Shown here: positions 43,564 through 50,897 of the stretch, in pieces
Layout of the letters: each line of letters starts with the position of its first letter
How positions within the stretch are numbered: position 1 is the stretch's first letter
Source: Lachnospiraceae bacterium
GTDB taxonomy: Bacteria; Bacillota; Clostridia; Lachnospirales; Lachnospiraceae
Length of the DNA stretch: 64,000 bases
NCBI GenBank assembly: GCA_024685315.1
Contig: JAIKVW010000039.1
Location: 36,825 to 100,824 of the forward strand
Direction of reading: 5' to 3'
Position numbers and translations under genes: made by a program
Notes under the pieces: model-generated
The model's input: the letters and a program-made list of their open reading frames with translations, nothing else
Database searches by the model: none
Told to the model about the DNA's origin: nothing

Positions 43564-44316
43564 ATGAAAAGAGAAGATAGTAACGGCTTCCTGGAGGAAC
43601 TCCTGGCGGGCCGCGAAGCGATAATATTTGACGAAGACGGCACCCTTATCGACTCCATGTGGATCTGGGCAGATATCGACATAGAATATGTCGCAAGATA
43701 CGGAAAGACCACCGACCGGGAGCTCACAAAAAAGCTTTCCGGGCTCAGCATACTGCAGACCGCCGACTATTTCCGGGATGTGATAGGCATCAACGAGACC
43801 ACGGAAAAGATGCTTTCCGACTGGAACGAGATGGCGCTCGACTATTACACTCATAAGATACCCCTTAAGGAAGAAGCGGGCAGGCTCCTTAATGACATTT
43901 CTTCCCGCGGGATACCGATGGCGATCTGCACCAGCAATACCCGGACCCTCGCGCTAACCGCGCTTGAGGTCCACAATATCAAAGGATATTTCGATATCAT
44001 TATTACCGGGGAAGACGTTGAAAAAGGCAAGCCCGATCCGTTCATCTACCTCGAAGCCGCGAGAAGGCTGGGCGTTGGCCCTAATAATTGCCTGGTGTTC
44101 GAAGATATCAGCGCGGGCGCGCTTGCTGGAAAACGGGCCGGTATGGAGGCCTGCGGTGTGTTCGATGAGAGCGCCGCATACATGACAGCCGATCTGAAAG
44201 CGATCGCCGACTACTATGCGGTATCCTTTAAGGACATTTACGACGGCACTCTGGAGATCCTGAACCCGGGATCCCGGCTGGCAGAAAACCTGGCTTCAGG
44301 GAAAAGCTTTAAATGA
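43564..44316 (+). CDS. HAD-family phosphatase/beta-phosphoglucomutase-like hydrolase
   Basis: The 250 residues have motif I AIIFDEDGTLIDSMWIW, with the second position Glu rather than the common Met or Leu; the catalytic Asp pair is intact. Motif II is MAICTSNTR, the conserved Lys lies in DVEKGKPDPFIYL, and motif IV is CLVFEDISAGALAGKRAG. A cap of helices lies between motifs I and II. The substrate is unknown. It is between the RsmF-like and RluA-like genes in one operon. Confidence 0.88.
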   Translation: MKREDSNGFLEELLAGREAIIFDEDGTLIDSMWIWADIDIEYVARYGKTTDRELTKKLSGLSILQTADYFRDVIGINETTEKMLSDWNEMALDYYTHKIPLKEEAGRLLNDISSRGIPMAICTSNTRTLALTALEVHNIKGYFDIIITGEDVEKGKPDPFIYLEAARRLGVGPNNCLVFEDISAGALAGKRAGMEACGVFDESAAYMTADLKAIADYYAVSFKDIYDGTLEILNPGSRLAENLASGKSFK

Positions 44317-44317
44317 C

Positions 44318-45427
44318 ATGAGAAAAATCATTATCAGCATGGAGGAGGCCGGGCAGCGGCTCGACAAGGCTGCCGGAAAGTACCTTCCCGAAGCTCCGAT
44401 GGGCTTCATATACAAAATGATCCGGAAGAAAAACATTACCCTGAACGGCAAAAGGGCTTCCGGGAATGAAAAGCTATCGCCCGGAGATTCGGTGAAATTC
44501 TGGCTTTCCGACGAGACCATAGAGAAATTCAGGCCTGCTGCCGCAAGTGATAGAGCAGCCCGCAGCAGCAGCGCCTCTTCGGGCCCCCGGAAAAGCCTTT
44601 CCGTGATCTACGAGGACAGCGACCTTCTCTTCATAAATAAACCTGCAGGAGTGCTCTCGCAGAAGGCTGAAGCTGACGACTTCTCATTAAATGAAATGCT
44701 GCAGGAATACCTTATTTCAAACGGGGCGCTTACGGAGGCCCAGCTTGACCTGCTGCGTCCCTCGGTATGCAACAGGCTCGACAGGAACACCAGCGGCCTC
44801 ATTACCGCCGGCAAAAGCATCAGAGGGCTCAAATTCCTCACTGCCGGTTTCAGGGACCGCAGTTTTTCCAAGTATTACCTCTGCCTCGTGAAGGGCGAGG
44901 TGAAGGCCCCGGCGAAGATTGAGGGGTACCTTTCAAAGGACCAGGGCACAAATACTGCTGTTATTACAGAGAGCGGGGATCATTCCTCGCGGAAGATAGA
45001 GACCTGTTACACTCCGGTGTTCACCGGAAAACTGCCCGAAACTCTGCCGGCCTGCAGAAGGTATCTTGAGAAGCATCCCTCTGAAGGATGCCTTACACTC
45101 TTAAAAGTACATCTGATAACCGGACGCACCCACCAGATCAGAGCCCACCTTGCCTCTGCAGGATACCCGGTGGCAGGAGACCTTAAATATGGGGACGAAG
45201 ACCTGAACAGATGTCTGCGGGACTGCGCGGGCGTGAGGAGGCAGCTCCTTCATTCATCCGAGCTTGTAATGCCGGATCTTTCCGGGGAATGGGAGTACCT
45301 CTCCGGAAGGAGCTTTTCCGCCCCGGTGCCAAAAGATTTTTACAAAGCGCTTGAACTTATCGGAGGTTCTGACAAATGCCTACATGGAATTCCAGAGGCC
45401 TCAGGGGATCCCTCCTCGAGGAAATGA
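44318..45427 (+). CDS. RluA-family pseudouridine synthase
   Basis: The 369 residues start with an S4 RNA-binding domain (AGQRLDKAAGKYLPEAPMGFIYKMIRKKNITLNGKRA). A Ser-rich linker of about 30 residues follows, then the RluA catalytic domain with VCNRLDRNTSGLITAGK (catalytic Asp) and LITGRTHQIRAHLASAGYPVAGD. It modifies rRNA or tRNA uridines; the exact target (RluC/D-like) is not determined. Its C-terminal 52 bases overlap recU in another frame. Confidence 0.93.
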   Translation: MRKIIISMEEAGQRLDKAAGKYLPEAPMGFIYKMIRKKNITLNGKRASGNEKLSPGDSVKFWLSDETIEKFRPAAASDRAARSSSASSGPRKSLSVIYEDSDLLFINKPAGVLSQKAEADDFSLNEMLQEYLISNGALTEAQLDLLRPSVCNRLDRNTSGLITAGKSIRGLKFLTAGFRDRSFSKYYLCLVKGEVKAPAKIEGYLSKDQGTNTAVITESGDHSSRKIETCYTPVFTGKLPETLPACRRYLEKHPSEGCLTLLKVHLITGRTHQIRAHLASAGYPVAGDLKYGDEDLNRCLRDCAGVRRQLLHSSELVMPDLSGEWEYLSGRSFSAPVPKDFYKALELIGGSDKCLHGIPEASGDPSSRK

Positions 45428-45909
45428 TCAACAGGACTAATGAAAAATACCGCGAGCAGAAACTCGCGCTCATACAGAAAGTGCCAACGCCGATAACCCC
45501 GGTAAGGATAGACTCCGAGACCCGCCAGATAACGCTCGCCTATTTTGACCAGAAGAGCACGGTAGACTTCATCGGGACCGTCCAGGGCGTACCGGTATGT
45601 TTTGACGCGAAGGAATGCAAGACCGCTGCCTTCCCTATGCAGAACGTCCACGAGCATCAGATCCTCTTCATGCGCGACTTTATGGAGCAGGGCGGGGTAG
45701 CCTTCCTGCTGATCCATTTCACAGACGCGGACAGGTTCTTTTACCTCAGCTATTCAAAGCTGCTTGAGTTCTGGAACCGCGCTATGACCGGCCATGAGAA
45801 GCATTTCCTGATGAGCGAGATCGATGAAGGGTACGAAATCAAGAGCAACGGCTACTTCCTTCACTACCTCGACGCGCTCCAGAAAGACCTGCTGGAAGAA
45901 GGAAAGTAG
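45376..45909 (+). CDS. recU: Holliday junction resolvase RecU
   Basis: RecU cleaves Holliday junctions in Firmicutes. The 177 residues begin PTWNSRGLRGSLLEEMINRTNEKY, the family start, confirming ATG 45376 (GGAGG about 10 bases upstream) despite the 52-base overlap with the RluA-like gene. The nuclease core is YFDQKSTVDFIGTVQGVPVCFDAKECK (D...E-x-K). The middle FMRDFMEQGGVAFLLIHF is also conserved. No pbp1A neighbour is present. Confidence 0.95.
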   Translation: MPTWNSRGLRGSLLEEMINRTNEKYREQKLALIQKVPTPITPVRIDSETRQITLAYFDQKSTVDFIGTVQGVPVCFDAKECKTAAFPMQNVHEHQILFMRDFMEQGGVAFLLIHFTDADRFFYLSYSKLLEFWNRAMTGHEKHFLMSEIDEGYEIKSNGYFLHYLDALQKDLLEEGK

Positions 45910-45926
45910 AAAACAGTATTTATTAT

Positions 45927-45955
45927 TTGACAAAGAGATTGCTAATCTTTATAAT
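45927..45955 (+). promoter_or_regulatory. his operon promoter, perfect consensus
   Basis: TTGACA (45927-45932), 17 bp, TATAAT (45950-45955): all twelve positions match. A structured leader of about 80 nt separates it from hisZ. Confidence 0.92.
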
Positions 45956-45960
45956 GATTT

Positions 45961-46023
45961 ACCATAGTAGCATGGTAGCGAACTAAAGCGTTCTGCTTTA
46001 TTATAGCGGATATCGCTGTTTTT
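45961..46023 (+). promoter_or_regulatory. structured leader of the his operon
   Basis: Three successive small hairpins are visible. They are ACCAT/ATGGT (45961-45976), TAAAGC/GCTTTA (45984-46000), and AGCG/CGCT (46005-46017) followed by GTTTTT. The last could be a weak terminator, so an attenuator is possible. I see no T-box motif and no run of His codons. Confidence 0.45.
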
Positions 46024-46045
46024 ACATAATTCTGGAAGGTTGCTG

Positions 46046-47230
46046 ATGGACAGACTGCTTCATACGCCTGACGGCGTGAGGGATATTTACGGTGATGAAT
46101 GCGCAGGAAGAAAGCTCATGAAAGCGAGCCTTGTCTCCGAGCTTCATCTCTATGGCTATAAGGATATCGAGACCCCTGAGTTTGAATTCTTTGATGTTTT
46201 CAACACCGACAGGGGCACCGTGTCATCGCGTGAAATGTTCAAGATGACTGACCGCACCGGTGATACGCTCGTGCTTCGTCCTGATATCACTCCCTCGATC
46301 GCGCGCGCGGTATCGAAATATTACCAGGACGAAACTATACCTCTCAGGTTTGCCTACAGCGGAAATGTGTTCAGGAGCGGGGGCGCGCTTCAGGGGAAGA
46401 TGCGTCAGACCACCCAGATTGGCGCCGAGCTTGTCGGAGATCCCGGTATCGAGGGCGATGCCGAGATTATTTCGCTTGCAGTAAGCATGATGCTTCGCTC
46501 CGGGCTTACTGATTTCCAGATCGACATTGGACATGTAGGCTTTTTCAGAGCCCTTGCCAAAGAGTCCGCACTGGACGGAGATTCGGTTGGAGAACTTCGT
46601 GAGCTTATCGAGAGTAAGAATTATTTCGGAATCGAATCCTACCTTGAGGATAAAGGCATAAAGGGTGAAAGCGCGGCTGCCTTCATACGCATGCCTGAGC
46701 TCTTCGGCAGCGATGATACCCTGGATAAGGCAAGAGCTCTCACTTCCTCGCCAGCTGCGCTTGAAGTCCTTGACTATCTTGACAGGCTTTATGACATCGT
46801 AAAGGACTACGGATTTGAGAAATACGTGACGATCGACCTCGGCATGCTTTCTGAATACAACTACTACACCGGGATCATTTTTAAGGGCTACACCTACGGT
46901 TCCGGGGACCCCGTGATACAGGGCGGGAGATATGACAGGCTGATCGGCCAGTTCGGCAAGGAAGCCGCCAGCGTAGGTTTTGCGGTGCTCCTCGATGAGC
47001 TCCTCCTGGCGCTCTCAAGGCAGCATATCGATATCCATGTCCCGGAGCCCGGGGTGATGATCCTTTTTGAAGAAGGCTTCCGCGAAAAGGCGATCCGCGA
47101 AGCAGGCGCGCTTAGGAGCGAAGGCATTTCCGTTACCGTCCTAAAGCGCGATCCTGATAGAGCGATGGAAGACTACGAAGCCTACTGCAAAAACTACTCA
47201 ATAGGCAGGATCGAATACATTGACTGCTGA
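46046..47230 (+). CDS. hisZ: ATP phosphoribosyltransferase regulatory subunit HisZ
   Basis: HisZ is a catalytically inactive HisRS-like protein that activates short-form HisG. ATG 46046 is chosen over TTG 46040 because of GGAAGG at 46034-46039. The 394 residues resemble class II synthetase motifs: TPEFEFFDVFN, MFKMTDRTGDTLVLRPDITPSIARAV, and YTYGSGDPVIQGGRYDRL. It lacks the histidine-specific anticodon domain of true HisS. Its pairing with short HisG confirms the assignment. Confidence 0.94.
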   Translation: MDRLLHTPDGVRDIYGDECAGRKLMKASLVSELHLYGYKDIETPEFEFFDVFNTDRGTVSSREMFKMTDRTGDTLVLRPDITPSIARAVSKYYQDETIPLRFAYSGNVFRSGGALQGKMRQTTQIGAELVGDPGIEGDAEIISLAVSMMLRSGLTDFQIDIGHVGFFRALAKESALDGDSVGELRELIESKNYFGIESYLEDKGIKGESAAAFIRMPELFGSDDTLDKARALTSSPAALEVLDYLDRLYDIVKDYGFEKYVTIDLGMLSEYNYYTGIIFKGYTYGSGDPVIQGGRYDRLIGQFGKEAASVGFAVLLDELLLALSRQHIDIHVPEPGVMILFEEGFREKAIREAGALRSEGISVTVLKRDPDRAMEDYEAYCKNYSIGRIEYIDC

Positions 47231-47254
47231 AATAAGTATTAACGAGGCATTAAA

Positions 47255-47893
47255 ATGAAATACCTTACCTTTGCGCTGGCCAAAGGGCGGCTCGCCCGGG
47301 AAGCGCTGCAGCTGTTTGAAGACACCGGGATGCCAATGAAAGAGATGCGCGATCCCGACACCCGGAAGCTCATTTTCACAAATGAAGAGCTTGGTCTGAA
47401 GATGTTCCTCTCGAAATCCTCCGACGTTCCCACCTATGTGGAGTACGGCGCTGCGGATATCGGGGTCGTCGGCAAGGACACCCTGACGGAAGAGGGCAGA
47501 AAGCTTTATGAAGTGCTCGATCTTGGCTTCGGGAAGTGTTCGATGTGCGTATGCGGACCCGCAGAAGCTGCCGAATACCTTAAACACGGCCGCACCATTA
47601 GGGTCGCGACCAAATACCCGAACACCGCCCGGGATTATTTCTATAATAAAAAACATCAGACGGTCGAGATAATCAAGCTCCACGGTTCGGTCGAACTTGC
47701 CCCGATCGTCGGGCTCTCGGAAGTTATCGTTGACATTGTCCAGACCGGTACCACGCTTAAGGAAAACGGGCTCACCGTCCTTGAAGAGATCTGCCCGGTA
47801 TCCGCAAGGGTCGTTGTCAACCAGGTAAGCATGAAAATGCAGAACGAACGCATTATGAAGATCATCCGCGACCTTAAGGAAGCGGTCAGCTAA
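47255..47893 (+). CDS. hisG: ATP phosphoribosyltransferase, short form
   Basis: HisG condenses ATP with PRPP, the first histidine step. The 212-residue length is the short form that needs HisZ and lacks the C-terminal regulatory domain. [20 protein letters not shown] is the N-terminus, [12 protein letters not shown] follows, and the PRPP loop region [16 protein letters not shown] is clear. hisZ is immediately upstream. Confidence 0.97.
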   Translation: MKYLTFALAKGRLAREALQLFEDTGMPMKEMRDPDTRKLIFTNEELGLKMFLSKSSDVPTYVEYGAADIGVVGKDTLTEEGRKLYEVLDLGFGKCSMCVCGPAEAAEYLKHGRTIRVATKYPNTARDYFYNKKHQTVEIIKLHGSVELAPIVGLSEVIVDIVQTGTTLKENGLTVLEEICPVSARVVVNQVSMKMQNERIMKIIRDLKEAVS

Positions 47894-47908
47894 AGGAACA
47901 CTTAGAAG

Positions 47909-49210
47909 ATGAAGACAGATATCGTTACAAAGGAAAACATAAAAGAGTTCATCGAGATGCTCTCAAGGCGGAGCCCCTCCTCATACGGTGAATATGAGAA
48001 GATCGTGAAGGACATAATTGCCGACGTCCGTGAGCGCGGGGATGAAGCCGTTTTCGAACTCACCAGAAAGTTTGACCGGGCCGGCATAAACGCATCAAAT
48101 ATTAAGGTCACGCCGGACGAGATCAAAGAAGCCTATAATAAAGTCAATCCGGAGCTTGTCGACGTGATCCGCAAAGCTCTTGTAAACATCCGGGCTTTCC
48201 ATGAGAAGCAGAAGAGGAACAGCTGGTTCGATTACGGCGAGAACGGGATCATCCTGGGACAGAAGATAACTCCGCTTCTCCGCGCAGGCGTATACGTGCC
48301 CGGCGGCAAGGCAGCCTATCCCTCATCCGTACTGATGAATATCGTTCCCGCAAAGACCGCAGGGGTCAAGGAAATCGTGATGACGACCCCTCCGGGTCCT
48401 GACGGCTCTGTTGACCCCGCAACGCTTGTCGCGGCAAATGAGGCCGGTGCGGATATCATTCTGAAGGTCGGCGGCGCCCAGGCTATCGCTGCGCTTGCCT
48501 ACGGGACCGAATCGATACCTAAGGTCGACAAGATCGTCGGCCCCGGAAATATATTTGTCGCGCTTGCGAAAAAATCGGTCTACGGGAATGTAAGCATCGA
48601 TTCTGTGGCAGGCCCAAGCGAGATCCTGGTGCTCGCGGATGGGAGCGCAGATCCCCGCTATGTCGCTGCGGACCTTCTCTCACAGGCAGAGCATGACGAG
48701 ATGGCCAGCGCGATCCTCGTCACGACCAGCGCGGAACTCGCGGAGAAAGTCCTGCAAGAGATCGAAGGCTTCCTCGAGATCCTCTCAAGGAAAGATATAA
48801 TCTCAAAATCTCTGGAGAATTACGGACATATATTTATCGCCGAAAACATGGAGGAAGCTGTCAGCATTACTAATGAGATCGCTTCCGAGCATCTGGAGAT
48901 CATGACGGAGAATCCCTTCGAGGTAATGACAAAGATCAGGAACGCCGGGGCTATCTTCCTCGGGCCCGGATCCAGCGAGCCGCTCGGTGACTACTTCGCA
49001 GGACCGAACCACATACTTCCTACGAGCGGGACAGCAAGGTTCTTCTCGCCGCTGGGTGTCGATGATTTCATCAAGAAATCCAGCATAATCTATTATTCAG
49101 AGGATGCTCTCCGGAACGTCGGCAAAGACATTATTGCCTTCGCTGAGGCTGAGCAGCTCACGGCGCACGCAAATTCCATAAGGGTCAGGATGGAGGATGA
49201 AAATGAGTGA
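47909..49210 (+). CDS. hisD: histidinol dehydrogenase
   Basis: HisD oxidises histidinol to histidine with two NAD+ and zinc. The 433 residues include RAGVYVPGGKAAYPSSVLMN, the block KVGGAQAIAALAYGTESIPKVDKIVGPGN, the zinc-binding LLSQAEHDEMA, and the C-terminal GPNHILPTSGTARFFSPLGVDDF. The 3' end overlaps hisB by 8 bases. Confidence 0.97.
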   Translation: MKTDIVTKENIKEFIEMLSRRSPSSYGEYEKIVKDIIADVRERGDEAVFELTRKFDRAGINASNIKVTPDEIKEAYNKVNPELVDVIRKALVNIRAFHEKQKRNSWFDYGENGIILGQKITPLLRAGVYVPGGKAAYPSSVLMNIVPAKTAGVKEIVMTTPPGPDGSVDPATLVAANEAGADIILKVGGAQAIAALAYGTESIPKVDKIVGPGNIFVALAKKSVYGNVSIDSVAGPSEILVLADGSADPRYVAADLLSQAEHDEMASAILVTTSAELAEKVLQEIEGFLEILSRKDIISKSLENYGHIFIAENMEEAVSITNEIASEHLEIMTENPFEVMTKIRNAGAIFLGPGSSEPLGDYFAGPNHILPTSGTARFFSPLGVDDFIKKSSIIYYSEDALRNVGKDIIAFAEAEQLTAHANSIRVRMEDENE

Positions 49211-49796
49211 AGCAAGGACAGCTTCCGTAAGCAGGAAGACCGCCGAGACAGATATCACAGTCACCATTAACCTTGACGGCTGCGGCAAAGCTGATGTTTC
49301 GACAGGCATAGGTTTCTTTGACCACATGCTCTGCAGCCTCACAAAGCACGGTCTTTTCGACCTTACTGTAAAAGCCTGCGGAGACCTTAATGTCGATACG
49401 CATCACACCGCAGAGGACACCGGCATCGTGCTCGGCCAGGCGATTAAGGAAGCGCTTGGAGACAAAGCAGGGATCAAACGCTCAGGGTACTTTATAATGC
49501 CGATGGATGACGCGCTCGCGCTTGCGGCTGTCGATCTTTCCGGCAGGCCCTTTCTTGTGATGGACGCGGATTTTTCTGTTGAGAAGATCGGCGACCTTGA
49601 GACCGAAGTCATCAGAGAGTTTTTCTACGCGGTCGCGGTGAACGCTGAGATGAACATCCACCTCTGGAGGATGGCGGGGGAGAACAACCACCACATTGCC
49701 GAAGCGCTCTTCAAGGCATTCGGAAAGGCACTTGATATGGCAGTTCAGAACGATCCGAGGATCAGCGGAGTGCTCTCAACGAAGGGAAGCCTGTAA
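49203..49796 (+). CDS. hisB: imidazoleglycerol-phosphate dehydratase
   Basis: This monofunctional HisB removes water from imidazoleglycerol phosphate. ATG 49203 is preferred, because GGAGG (49192-49196) is 6 bases upstream; ATG 49197 would abut it. The 197 residues contain the metal-binding blocks [29 protein letters not shown] and [17 protein letters not shown]. It lacks the histidinol-phosphate phosphatase domain of enteric HisB. Confidence 0.97.
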   Translation: MSEARTASVSRKTAETDITVTINLDGCGKADVSTGIGFFDHMLCSLTKHGLFDLTVKACGDLNVDTHHTAEDTGIVLGQAIKEALGDKAGIKRSGYFIMPMDDALALAAVDLSGRPFLVMDADFSVEKIGDLETEVIREFFYAVAVNAEMNIHLWRMAGENNHHIAEALFKAFGKALDMAVQNDPRISGVLSTKGSL

Positions 49797-50167
49797 TGGA
49801 CGAATATGTTTTAAATAACGCCAGGCCGCTTTCAGTCTGCATGGATTTCGATGAACTAAAGCCCGATCCCCAGGGGATGATCCCGGTCGTAGTACAGGAC
49901 GCGGAAAACAGCGAAGTCCTGATGGTGGCCTACATGAACAGGGAGGCTTTTGAGCAGACGGTCCGCGAAGGAGTAATGACATATTACAGCCGCAGCCGGC
50001 AAGAGCTCTGGCGAAAAGGCGACACCAGCGGACATTACCAGATAGTCAGGGAACTGCGGATAGACTGCGATAACGACACGCTCCTCGCGAAAGTCGAGCA
50101 GATAGGCGCGGCCTGCCACACCGGCCACAGGTCATGCTTCTACAGAAAGCTGACCCTTCCGGAATGA
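49796..50167 (+). CDS. hisI: phosphoribosyl-AMP cyclohydrolase
   Basis: HisI opens the adenine ring of PR-AMP. The 123 residues contain [34 protein letters not shown] and the zinc/magnesium block [27 protein letters not shown]. No HisE domain is fused, so the PR-ATP pyrophosphatase must be a separate gene elsewhere. The start shares a TAATG junction with hisB. Confidence 0.96.
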   Translation: MDEYVLNNARPLSVCMDFDELKPDPQGMIPVVVQDAENSEVLMVAYMNREAFEQTVREGVMTYYSRSRQELWRKGDTSGHYQIVRELRIDCDNDTLLAKVEQIGAACHTGHRSCFYRKLTLPE

Positions 50168-50183
50168 TCACCTATATCAGGCA

Positions 50184-50636
50184 ATGAAAGGAATCACAAG
50201 CCTTATGAAGCTGACAAATGAAGAGATCAAACAGCTAAACCCTCAAAGATATCCTATCCAGCTGGTCGACGAAGTCCTAAGCCTTGAACCTGGCAGGTCA
50301 GTCACCGCTGTCTACTATGTTCCGGAAGACCTGCCCGTACTGGAAGGACATTTCCCCGGAGATCCGGTATTCCCCGGTGTATACAGCATTGAATCAATGG
50401 GGCAGGCCGGGATCCTGATGTTCGCTGTAATGGATAAATATAAGGGCAAAACACCTTATCTCCTCGGAGTCAACAACGCCAGGTTCCGCTCAATTATACG
50501 CCCAGGCGACACCGTACTGATGGAATGTGAGGCTGTCTCAGAAAGAGAAGATAAGGCGATCCTTACCGCCAAAGCCACCGCCAGCGTGAACGGCACAGTG
50601 GCTGCGGAGTGCGAATTTGTTGCAGCAATGCGCTAA
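50184..50636 (+). CDS. fabZ: FabZ-type 3-hydroxyacyl-ACP dehydratase
   Basis: FabZ dehydrates hydroxyacyl-ACP in fatty acid elongation. The 150 residues form one hot-dog domain. NPQRYPIQLVDEVL is the family start, and the catalytic His and Glu are in EGHFPGDPVFPGVYSIESMGQAG. NNARFRSIIRPGDTVLMEC follows. ATG 50205 is an alternative start. It lies 16 bases after hisI, separate from other fatty acid synthesis genes, so it may be an isolated or specialised dehydratase. Confidence 0.9.
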   Translation: MKGITSLMKLTNEEIKQLNPQRYPIQLVDEVLSLEPGRSVTAVYYVPEDLPVLEGHFPGDPVFPGVYSIESMGQAGILMFAVMDKYKGKTPYLLGVNNARFRSIIRPGDTVLMECEAVSEREDKAILTAKATASVNGTVAAECEFVAAMR

Positions 50637-50657
50637 GTGATTCCGGTCTCAAAATTA

Positions 50658-50686
50658 TTGACTATATACATATTTTACTCTATAAT
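50658..50686 (+). promoter_or_regulatory. alaS promoter
   Basis: TTGACT (50658-50663), 17 bp, perfect TATAAT (50681-50686). It is followed at once by a strong hairpin and then a long structured leader to alaS. Confidence 0.85.
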
Positions 50687-50689
50687 TTA

Positions 50690-50720
50690 AAGGATTATGG
50701 CGGTATGCCATAGTCCTTTT
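50690..50720 (+). terminator. terminator-like hairpin at the alaS transcription start
   Basis: AGGATTATGGC and GCCATAGTCCT pair over 11 bp with one G-T pair and a short loop, followed by TTTT. It begins only 4 bases after the alaS promoter -10. It may end the his-fabZ operon or act as an attenuator at the 5' end of the alaS RNA. Confidence 0.75.
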
Positions 50721-50866
50721 GGTGCTTTTACTTAACGAATGAAATGAGTTTAGTAAAAGCCCGCTCTTCAGACGGATGTCTGAACGAGCCTCCCTGGTTT
50801 TTACTTAACGAATGAAATTAGTTGAGCGAAAGCCCGCTTGTACAGACAAATTTCTGAACGAGCATC
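50721..50866 (+). repeat. tandem two-hairpin module in the alaS leader
   Basis: Two similar units lie in tandem with a period of 73 bases, judged from CTTAACG at 50731 and 50804. Unit 1 hairpin A is 50724-50736 with 50748-50760 (12 of 13 pairs); hairpin B is 50763-50773 with 50778-50789. In unit 2, hairpin A is 50800-50809 with 50821-50831, and hairpin B is 50836-50846 with 50853-50863 (10 of 11 pairs). Stems are kept while bases differ, for example a T-T mismatch in unit 1 becomes a T-G pair in unit 2. No T-box core motif is visible. This may be a cis-regulatory RNA or an intergenic palindromic repeat. Confidence 0.75.
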
Positions 50867-50897
50867 ATATTAGTATGCATTATCTGGAGGAGTTACC

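Noticed and set aside
45910..46045. His leader peptide attenuator
   Set aside because: No reading frame with consecutive His codons is present in the 80-nt leader.
50721..50866. CRISPR array
   Set aside because: Only two diverged units with no regular spacers are present.
50637..50897. T-box riboswitch upstream of alaS
   Set aside because: I looked for the TGGNACCGCG core and a specifier loop and found neither. The region is a duplicated hairpin module instead.
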